From Cohnella lupini (GTDB lineage: Bacteria > Bacillota > Bacilli > Paenibacillales > Paenibacillaceae): a DNA stretch of 64,000 nucleotides. This document shows, in pieces, positions 45,275-52,626 of this stretch. Every line of letters starts with the position of its first letter. The stretch's first letter is position 1. The stretch lies in assembly GCF_003386205.1 (NCBI RefSeq), contig NZ_QRDY01000002.1:434001-498000 (forward strand), written 5' to 3'. A program made the position numbers and the translations under genes. The notes under the pieces are model-generated. The model did not search any database. It saw nothing but the letters and a program-made list of their open reading frames with translations, and was not told the DNA's origin.

Positions 45275-46935
45275 ATGTGGACAAAGGGTCAGACTCGATT
45301 GGCGGTTATCATGATAATTTTAGTATCACTGCTCGCGGCATGCGGCAACAACAATGAGAAACCATCCGCAAGTCCAAGCGCGTCCGGGACAGGCGCGCCC
45401 GCATCGGGGGAAGCAAGCGAGAGCGCAAGCGAAGCCGCGGATAGCAAGCCGATCAAATTTACATTCTTCGATCAGAACGTCGGCGATGCGTTCAACAATC
45501 CCGTGCTCAGGAAGTGACCAAACGCACCGGAGTGTCGCTGGAGATCCAACAACCGACGGGCAACCCATCGGAAAAGCTGAACTTGATGCTGGCCAGCAAC
45601 GATCTGTCGGATATTATGGCCATATCGCGCGGCGATCTTCTGAGCAAGTACATCGCGGCAGGAGCGCTGACTCCGCTTAACGACCTGATCGACCAATACG
45701 GACCGCACATCAAGGAAATGTACGGAGATATGCTGAATAAGACACGGCATACCGACGGTAAAAACTATTATTTAGCGAACTGGTACGGGCTTGAGCAATA
45801 CCCGGTATTCGGATTTCTCATGAGGATGGACGTCCTCAAGGAACTCGGGGCAACCGACAAGGCGGAGAACGGACAACCGTTTACCGCGCAGGAGTTCGTG
45901 GATCTCCTCAAGAAATTCAAGGAAAAATATCCGACGGTTAACGGCAAAAACACGTACCCTTTGACTTTTAACGGAGAAAACACGGGGGCGATCACGGGAA
46001 CGTTCAAGGGCATGTTCGGATTAATGCCTTATTACGAAACGAACGGCGAGATCAAAGCCGACGTGAAGGATCCCAAATACATCGAAATGATCAAGTTCAT
46101 GAATTCCTTGTACACGCAAGGCATGATCGATCCGGAATGGGCAACCAACAAAACGCAGCAGTATGAGCAGAAATTGGCGAGCGGGACGATTTTCTCGACG
46201 GCGGACGCGTTCTGGAATGCCGGCAAGCCTAACGCGATTCTCAAAGCAGAGGCCAAAGACCAGTCCAAGAATGAAGAGGCCCAGTTTTTCCCTTATAAGG
46301 TCGTAGCGGACGGTGTGGATCCGGCCAAGACGACTTATGGTCCGAAGAGCTCCCTCGGCTGGGACGGAATCGGAATTTCCAAGAGCAACAAGGATCCGGT
46401 CCGCGCCATCCAATTCCTCGATTTCCTGGCTAGCGAAGAAGGGCAGTACCTTCTGATGTGGGGAGTAGAAGGCGTGCATTGGGATATGAAAGACGGCAAG
46501 CACGTTCCCAAACCGGAGGTGCTGGAAGGCTTCAAGAAGGATTGGGCAGGGTATTCCACGAAATCCGGTATCCGGAAGTGGACTTGGACGATCAAGAACG
46601 GTCCCGGTTCGGACGGAACGCCATATGATTTGATCGGACGTTACGAGACGGATAAAGTCGCCGAGCTAGCGATCAAGAACCTGGCGGACACGTCCTTCGA
46701 TACGGCTCTCTATGACAATTTAGGCCCGAGCGGCGGAACGCCGGAAGCGATCATGCAGCAGAAGGTTAACGAGCTGAGCTCCAAGTATTTCCCTCGCATG
46801 GTAATGGCTCCGACTGAAGGAGAAGCCGTGCAGCTGTACGATAAAATGCTTCAAGAGATGGAAACGGCCGGACTTTCGGAGCTCGAAAAAGTGTATACCA
46901 AGAATTTCACCGAACGCTCGGAATTGTGGAAATAA
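45275..46935 (+). pseudogene. Sugar ABC binding lipoprotein (LplA-like) broken by a one-base frameshift
   Basis: Lipoprotein signal with lipobox LLAAC (C23), Ser/Ala/Glu linker, then the mature start SKPIKFTFFDQNVGDAFNNPVL. The frame runs into a stop at 45515-45517; from 45514 the rest continues in another frame as TKRTGVSLEIQQPTGNPSEK to a normal end at 46935. Adding one C near 45508 (CTC AGG AAG TGA to CTC CAG GAA GTG) gives the family-typical VLQEVTKRTGV. So this is either a fresh mutation or a base-call error. The complete protein would have about 553 residues and be the binder for the 39.8-41.7 kb permeases. ATG at 45275 has GAGGGGGA upstream; an earlier start at 45182 is possible. Confidence 0.85.
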
Positions 46936-46949
46936 CGTCTTTGCAGAAG

Positions 46950-46995
46950 AGAGCCGAACGACGCATGACAGCGTCGTTCGGCTCTTATTTTATAT
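46950..46995 (+). terminator. Strong rho-independent terminator
   Basis: A perfect 15-bp stem (46950-46964 with 46971-46985), 6-nt loop and TTATTTTAT tail, just after the binding-protein gene. Confidence 0.92.
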
Positions 46996-47042
46996 CGGAA
47001 TAAAATCAACGACTCGACAAGCCCAATCAGATAGGAATCGCC

Positions 47043-47064
47043 TGTAAACGTTAAGATTAGCTCA
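47043..47064 (+). promoter_or_regulatory. cre-like site overlapping a GTTAAGATT element
   Basis: TGTAAACGTTAAGA (47043-47056) matches the cre consensus at 13 of 14 positions and overlaps GTTAAGATTAGCTC, related to the TTTAAGATT elements at 25823 and 32846. It is about 90 bp upstream of the ThuA-domain gene. Confidence 0.45.
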
Positions 47065-47141
47065 TTCCCGGCTGGAGTGCCTATTCGGTAAACTGTTATA
47101 AATTGTTAATTCCATCCTATTGCCGAACAAGGGAGCCGATT

Positions 47142-50100
47142 ATGTTTACAACCGCTAAAGCCAAGGTCCTGTTCAGCTTGACGTTGTTAGCGATCGCGGG
47201 ACTTATTGCCGTGAGCTATTATTGGCTTGCCGACTCGCCAACGGGCAAGAAGGAGCCGGAGAAATTCAAAGTGCTCGTATTCAGCAAGACGGAAGGCTTT
47301 CGCCACGATTCCATTCCGGCTGGATTAGAGGCTATTCGGCAGCTTGCCTCGGAGCATGGCTTCCTAGTAGACGCGACGGAGGATTCGGCAAAGTTCACGG
47401 AAGAGGGACTTTCGCCGTATGCGGCGGTCATTTTCCTCAATACGACGGGGGAAATTCTGAACTCGGGGGAACAGGCCGCTTTTCAAGCTTATATCGAGTC
47501 TGGCAAAGGTTACGTGGGCATTCATTCGGCATCCGACACGTTGCATTCATGGCCTTGGTACATGAATTTGGTCGGCGGCATGTTCACGGATCATCCGGCC
47601 TTCGCGAAAGGGACCGTTAAAGTCGCAGACAAGGCGCATCCTTCTACCGCTTCGCTGGCTTCGACTTGGCAACGGTCGGACGAATGGTACAACTTTCTGG
47701 CCAACCCGAGGGGCAAGGTTCACATTCTGGCAACCGTAGACGAGAAATCGTATGAAGGCGGCAAAATGGGCGAAGACCACCCCGTCTCCTGGTGCCAAGA
47801 ATATGACGGAGGCAGATCGTGGTATACGGGATTGGGGCATGCCAAAGAAAGTTACTCCGAACAAGATCCGGCGTTCCTGCAGCACATGCTCGGCGGAATT
47901 CAATGGGCTGCCGGTCAAGCGGAAGGGGACTGCTCGGCCACGATATACAATGACATGAACTATCAGAAGCAGGAACTGCTGACCGGCATTCAAGCCCCGA
48001 TGGGCTTCGATTTCGCGCCGGACGGCCGTATGTTCTATATCGAGATCGGCGGGATGGTGAAGGTGTATTCCCCCGAAACGGAAATCGCTACGCTGGCGGC
48101 GACTTTGAGTATCGTCAACGGGAATGAGCAAGGAGTACTGGGAATCGCGCTCGATCCCGGTTTCGCGAATAACAATTGGTTGTATCTCTATTACACGCCG
48201 GTAGGCGAGGAGAACGCGGACCGACTGTCGCGGTTTACGGTCAAAGGCGATAAGATCGATCTCGATTCGGAGAAAATCGTTCTTAAGGTTCCGACGCAGA
48301 GAAAGGAATGCTGTCATCACGGCGGAGATTTGGAATTCGGGGCGGACGGCAACCTGTATTTATCGACCGGCGACAATACGAATCCATTCTCATCCGATGG
48401 TTACGCTCCAACGGACGAGACGGCCGGGCGTGCGGCATGGGACGCGCAGAGCACGGCGGGCAACATGAACGACCTGCGCGGGAAAATTCTAAGGATCAAG
48501 CCGTTGCCGGACGGAACCTATGCCATCCCGGAAGGGAATTTGTTTGCGGACGGGTCGGGCAGGCCGGAAATTTACGTCATGGGAACGCGGAATCCTTTTC
48601 GGTTTACCGTTAGTCCGTTCGATAATGCCGTGTATTGGGGTGATGTCGGACCGGATGCGGGGATAGATAAGGCGACTCGCGGGTCTAAGGGCTACGACGA
48701 GATTAACCAGGCGGCTACTGCAGGCAATTACGGCTGGCCATACTGCATAGCGGACAATAAGGCTTACAGGGATTACAGCTTCTCCACTAGCGTTTTCGGA
48801 AAAACCTACGATTGCGCGGCCCCAACTAACGATTCTCCCAACAATACCGGTGGGCAAAAGCTGCCGGAAGCCCGTAGCGCGCTTATCTATTATCCGTACG
48901 GTCCGAGCGCCGAATTTCCGGAAATGACCGATGGAACGGGGCGAACGGCGGCGGCCGGCTCCGTCTACCAATACGACAAAGCTAACGATAACGAGTTCAA
49001 AATGCCGGCTTACTTGGATCGATCGCTTGTTATTTTCGACTTTTCGAGACAATGGTTCAAGGAGGTCAAACTCGACGAGAAGGGACAGCTGCTGAAGATC
49101 AACCCCTTCTTGACGAACTTGAAGTTCGATCATCCGATCTACGCGAAAATTGGCAAAGACGGAAGCCTCTACGTTGCCGAATACGGAACGGGCGGAGCGG
49201 ACGGGAAAATCTCCAAGGTTCTATATACCGGCGCGGCGGGCAATCAGGCTCCTAGCGCCCAGGCTACTGCTAGCGCGACGAACGGGCTGGCTCCGCTCTC
49301 CGTGACTTTCAACTCGGATAATACGGTGGACACGGACGGGGATCCCGTAACCTACTCATGGGATTTCGACGGAGATGGCAAAGCGGACTCCGATGAGGCG
49401 AATCCAAGCTACGTGTACGAGAAGAAAGGAAACTACAACGCGAAGCTGACCGTTAGCGACAATAAGGATAATTCGGCTTCGGTAACGATACCGATCACGG
49501 TCGGGAACAATGCGCCGGTCGTGACCATTACCGCTCCTGCTTCGCGCGGATTTTTCGCTTGGGGCGATAAGATCAGCTACGCCGTTACGGTTACGGATGC
49601 AGAGGACGCGGAAATCGATTGCGCTAAGGTAAGCGTCACTCCGGCGCTGGGGCATGACGAGCATTCCCATCCGAGCCCGACGCGGAACGGCTGCACGGGT
49701 ACGTTCGAGACGGTCGTCAGCGATACGAATATCGAGAATACGTTCTTTTACATTACGGCGAGTTATACAGACGAAGGTTCGGGGGAGGCTGCGGCGTTAA
49801 CGGGTACTTCCACGATCGTTATTCTATCTTCGGACCGTCAGGCCGAGTATTACGATAATTGGAGCGGCGGCAAGCTGCAGACCGAGAATACGTCCGATGT
49901 CGGCGCGGGCCTTAACGTGGGCTTCATCGAGAACGGAAGCTGGCTGTCCTTCAAAGCGATGAATCTCGCGGGAATAGATGGAATAAGCGCCAGAGTATCG
50001 TCGGCGGGAGCGGGAGGAACGATCGAGATCCGCGCGGATTCCCTCTCCGGCACCCTGCTGGGTACTTTGAAAATTCCGGTGACGGGAGATTGGCAGAAGT

Positions 50101-50237
50101 GGGTCGACGTTCAAGGGGAGCTCAGCGATATTCCGTCAGGAGAGCATGATGTGTTCTTCTCGTTCGTCGGGGGCTCCGGCTATCTGTTCAACGTTAACAA
50201 ATTCGATTTTCTGGGGAACGGTATCTCGGCTCCATAA
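47142..50237 (+). CDS. Secreted ThuA / sorbosone-dehydrogenase-like / PKD / CBM6 protein
   Basis: 1031 residues from the ATG at 47142 (GGGAG 7 nt upstream). N-terminal hydrophobic segment about 8-28 is a signal or anchor. About 40-270: ThuA-like domain (KFKVLVFSKTEGFRHDSI). About 285-700: glucose/sorbosone dehydrogenase beta-propeller (LLTGIQAPMGFDFAPDGRMF, GDLEFGADGNLYLSTGDN), usually PQQ-dependent. About 701-790: PKD domain (SYSWDFDGDGKADS-like). About 790-895: another beta domain. About 895-1031: CBM6 (NVGFIENGSWLSFKAMNLAG). Such fusions are known in soil bacteria but the reaction is not established; oxidative attack on surface-bound sugars is a reasonable guess. Confidence 0.82.
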   Translation: MFTTAKAKVLFSLTLLAIAGLIAVSYYWLADSPTGKKEPEKFKVLVFSKTEGFRHDSIPAGLEAIRQLASEHGFLVDATEDSAKFTEEGLSPYAAVIFLNTTGEILNSGEQAAFQAYIESGKGYVGIHSASDTLHSWPWYMNLVGGMFTDHPAFAKGTVKVADKAHPSTASLASTWQRSDEWYNFLANPRGKVHILATVDEKSYEGGKMGEDHPVSWCQEYDGGRSWYTGLGHAKESYSEQDPAFLQHMLGGIQWAAGQAEGDCSATIYNDMNYQKQELLTGIQAPMGFDFAPDGRMFYIEIGGMVKVYSPETEIATLAATLSIVNGNEQGVLGIALDPGFANNNWLYLYYTPVGEENADRLSRFTVKGDKIDLDSEKIVLKVPTQRKECCHHGGDLEFGADGNLYLSTGDNTNPFSSDGYAPTDETAGRAAWDAQSTAGNMNDLRGKILRIKPLPDGTYAIPEGNLFADGSGRPEIYVMGTRNPFRFTVSPFDNAVYWGDVGPDAGIDKATRGSKGYDEINQAATAGNYGWPYCIADNKAYRDYSFSTSVFGKTYDCAAPTNDSPNNTGGQKLPEARSALIYYPYGPSAEFPEMTDGTGRTAAAGSVYQYDKANDNEFKMPAYLDRSLVIFDFSRQWFKEVKLDEKGQLLKINPFLTNLKFDHPIYAKIGKDGSLYVAEYGTGGADGKISKVLYTGAAGNQAPSAQATASATNGLAPLSVTFNSDNTVDTDGDPVTYSWDFDGDGKADSDEANPSYVYEKKGNYNAKLTVSDNKDNSASVTIPITVGNNAPVVTITAPASRGFFAWGDKISYAVTVTDAEDAEIDCAKVSVTPALGHDEHSHPSPTRNGCTGTFETVVSDTNIENTFFYITASYTDEGSGEAAALTGTSTIVILSSDRQAEYYDNWSGGKLQTENTSDVGAGLNVGFIENGSWLSFKAMNLAGIDGISARVSSAGAGGTIEIRADSLSGTLLGTLKIPVTGDWQKWVDVQGELSDIPSGEHDVFFSFVGGSGYLFNVNKFDFLGNGISAP

Positions 50238-50252
50238 AGCAAGCAAGAAGAG

Positions 50253-50295
50253 CGCCTCCGGGATCCGCTGATTGAGCGGAACCGGAGGCGTTTTC
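50253..50295 (+). terminator. Rho-independent terminator
   Basis: CGCCTCCGG pairs exactly with CCGGAGGCG, with a nested CCGCT/AGCGG stem, followed by TTTT. Confidence 0.88.
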
Positions 50296-50314
50296 GCGCT
50301 ACTCGCGCTGGAAA

Positions 50315-51182
50315 CGGCTAATCCGCCGAAAGTGCCCCCGAAGCCAAAAATACCCGCGCGAGAAACGGCTATTCCGCCGAAAGTGCCTCCGAAGCCAAAA
50401 ATACCCGCGCGAGAAACGGCTATTCCGCCGAAAGTGACTCCGAAGCCAAAATACCCGCGCGAGATGGCTAATCCGCCGAAAGTGCCTCCGAAGCCAAAAA
50501 TACCCGCGCGAGAAACGGCTAATCCGCCGAAAGTACCTCCGAAGCCAAAATACCCGCGTGAGAAACGGCTAATTCGACGAAAGTGCCTCCGAAGCCAAAA
50601 ATACCCGCGCGAGAAACGGCTATTCCGCCGAAAATGCCTCCGAAGCCAAAAATACCCGCGCGAGAAACGGCTATTCCGCCGAAAGTGACTCCGAAGCCAA
50701 AATACCCGCGCCTAAAGCGGCTAATCCGCCGAAAGTGCCTCCGAAGCCAAAAATACCCGCGCGAGAAACGGCTAATTCGACGAAAGTGCCTCCGAAGCCA
50801 AAAATACCCGCGCGAGAAACGGCTATTCCGCCGAAAGTGTCTCCGAAGCTCAATACCCGCGCGAGAAACGGCTATTCCGCCGAAAGTGCCTCCGAAGCTC
50901 AAATACCCGCGCGAGAAACGGCTATTCCGCCGAAAGTGACTCCGAAGCCAAAAATACCCGCGCGAGAAATGGCTAATCCGCCGAAAGTGCCTCCGAAGCC
51001 AAAAATACCCGCGAGAAACGGCTATTCCGCCGAAAGTGTCTCCGAAGCCAAAAATACCCGCGCGAGAAATGGCTAATCCGCCGAAAGTGCCTCCGAAGCC
51101 AAAAATACCCGCGCGAGAAATGGCTAATCCGCCGAAAGTGCCTCTGAAGCCCAAAATACCCGCACCTAAAGCGGCTATTTTC
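50315..51182. repeat. Tandem array, 17 units, period 51 bp (48-51)
   Basis: AGTG of the core CCGCCGAAAGTGCCTCCGAAG lies at 50331, 50382, 50433, 50481, 50532, 50582, 50633, 50684, 50734, 50785, 50836, 50885, 50935, 50986, 51035, 51086 and 51137. The rest of the unit is CAAAAATACCCGCGCGAGAA plus ACGGCTATT. Lengths of 48, 49 and 50 break all reading frames, so the Pro/Lys-rich or Gly/Phe-rich translations are artefacts. It lacks the AGTCGG hairpin of the other arrays. It sits between a terminator and the ATPase gene. Confidence 0.92.
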
Positions 51183-51187
51183 CAAAC

Positions 51188-51495
51188 CCTCGCCAACGGC
51201 CGCAATAACGGAGCGAAGTTCCGCTATTTCGCCAAAACTGCCACCAAGAGAGGCGGATCAATCTAACAAAGTCGCTGACTTACCTACGCTTACACCCGCC
51301 GCAAGAGGTGAAGCACCTCTCGAGCGGTCAAAGCTGACTTTGGCGCGCGCCAGCAATACAAGTCCGGCCACTTCCGCGTTAAAGGCTAATATTAGACTGC
51401 AAAAGCCAAGTTTCACTCCTGTTTTGCCTGCTTGGGAGTACGGTAACATGAATGAAAGCAAGTGTAGGCAGACAAATAGCGAGAGGTGAGCATAG
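51188..51495. other. Gap before the ATPase gene, with a leader hairpin
   Basis: No gene is recognised. A decayed repeat end (CCGCTATTTCGCCAAAA near 51221) follows the array. AGAGGTG (51304-51310) pairs with CACCTCT (51314-51320) around AAG, extended by CCGC/GCGG. It could be an attenuator for the large downstream operon; the promoter is not clear. Confidence 0.45.
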
Positions 51496-52626
51496 GTGGG
51501 AAGCATCACGTTTAATCATGTGTTCAAACAATACAAAGGGGAGTCGCGCCCGGCCGTTAACGACTTCCACCTGTCCATTGAAGAAGGAGAATTCCTCGTG
51601 CTGGTCGGTCCTTCCGGGTGCGGAAAATCGACTACGCTGCGCATGCTTGCGGGTCTCGAGGAAATTAGCGACGGAGAATTGTATATCGACGAAAAATTCA
51701 TGAATTACGTCTCGCCGAAGGATCGGGATATCGCGATGGTTTTCCAGAATTACGCGCTGTACCCGAACCTTACCGTGCATGAAAATATCGCGCTTGGCCT
51801 GAAGCTCCGCAAGACGCCGAAATACGATATCGAGCTGAGAGTCAATAGAGTGGCGAAGATTCTGGAAATCTCGCATTTGCTGGATCGCAAGCCGAGCCAG
51901 CTATCCGGCGGACAGAAGCAACGCGTCGCCTTGGGAAGGGCAATCGCCCGCGAGCCCCAAGTATTCCTCATGGACGAGCCGCTGTCGAACTTGGACGCCA
52001 AGCTCAGAGCCCAAACGCGCGCCGAAATCATCAAGCTGCAAAGCGACCTGAAGCGCACGATGGTATACGTGACGCATGACCAGGTGGAAGCGATGACGAT
52101 GGGAACGAGGATCGTCGTCATGAAGGACGGCGTCATCCAGCAGGTGGCGCCTCCGCGGCAGCTGTACGACGAGCCCGCCAATCTGTTCGTCGCCGGCTTC
52201 ATCGGGTCGCCGCAAATGAATTTCGTCGAAGGGAACGTCACTCTCGAGGAGGGAAGGTACTACTTCTCCAATAAGCGGATGAAGCTGTTGCTTCCGCGAG
52301 CTTACGACGCCCAATTCGAGAAGATGAACCGGGCGGTGCGCAACGTCGTGCTGGGAGTACGGCCGGAGCATGTATTGCTTAAGCCGTCGGAGGAGAGCGA
52401 CGACGAGAACGGGTTCGTCGCTTCGGTCGTGCAGATGACCGAGGTGACAGGCGCGGATTCGTACGTTTACGTTGCGGTTGGCGAGTCTAAGCTCATCGCG
52501 CGGACTGATCCCGGTATTTCCTACTCCAAGGACGACATTCCTGCAATCGGTTTCAATATGAAGAAGCTGCATTTTTTCGATGAAAATACGGGAGTTTCGT
52601 TGGCAGGCGGAGGAGAGGCGCAATGA
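51496..52626 (+). CDS. Sugar ABC transporter ATPase (MsmX/UgpC type)
   Basis: 376 residues, GTG start with GAGAGGTGAG 6 nt upstream. Walker A GPSGCGKST (38-46), Q-loop FQNYALYP, signature LSGGQKQRVALGRA, Walker B VFLMDEPLSNLD and H-loop VTHD, then the C-terminal OB-type regulatory domain of the CUT1 family. It would drive the permeases encoded downstream and, being the only ATPase in the window, might also serve the two orphan importers. Its stop overlaps the next start (ATGA). Confidence 0.94.
   Translation: MGSITFNHVFKQYKGESRPAVNDFHLSIEEGEFLVLVGPSGCGKSTTLRMLAGLEEISDGELYIDEKFMNYVSPKDRDIAMVFQNYALYPNLTVHENIALGLKLRKTPKYDIELRVNRVAKILEISHLLDRKPSQLSGGQKQRVALGRAIAREPQVFLMDEPLSNLDAKLRAQTRAEIIKLQSDLKRTMVYVTHDQVEAMTMGTRIVVMKDGVIQQVAPPRQLYDEPANLFVAGFIGSPQMNFVEGNVTLEEGRYYFSNKRMKLLLPRAYDAQFEKMNRAVRNVVLGVRPEHVLLKPSEESDDENGFVASVVQMTEVTGADSYVYVAVGESKLIARTDPGISYSKDDIPAIGFNMKKLHFFDENTGVSLAGGGEAQ

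Noticed and set aside
50272..51266. Pro/Lys-rich or Gly/Phe-rich repeat proteins
   Set aside because: Several units are 48, 49 or 50 bp long, so every frame breaks; no start signals.
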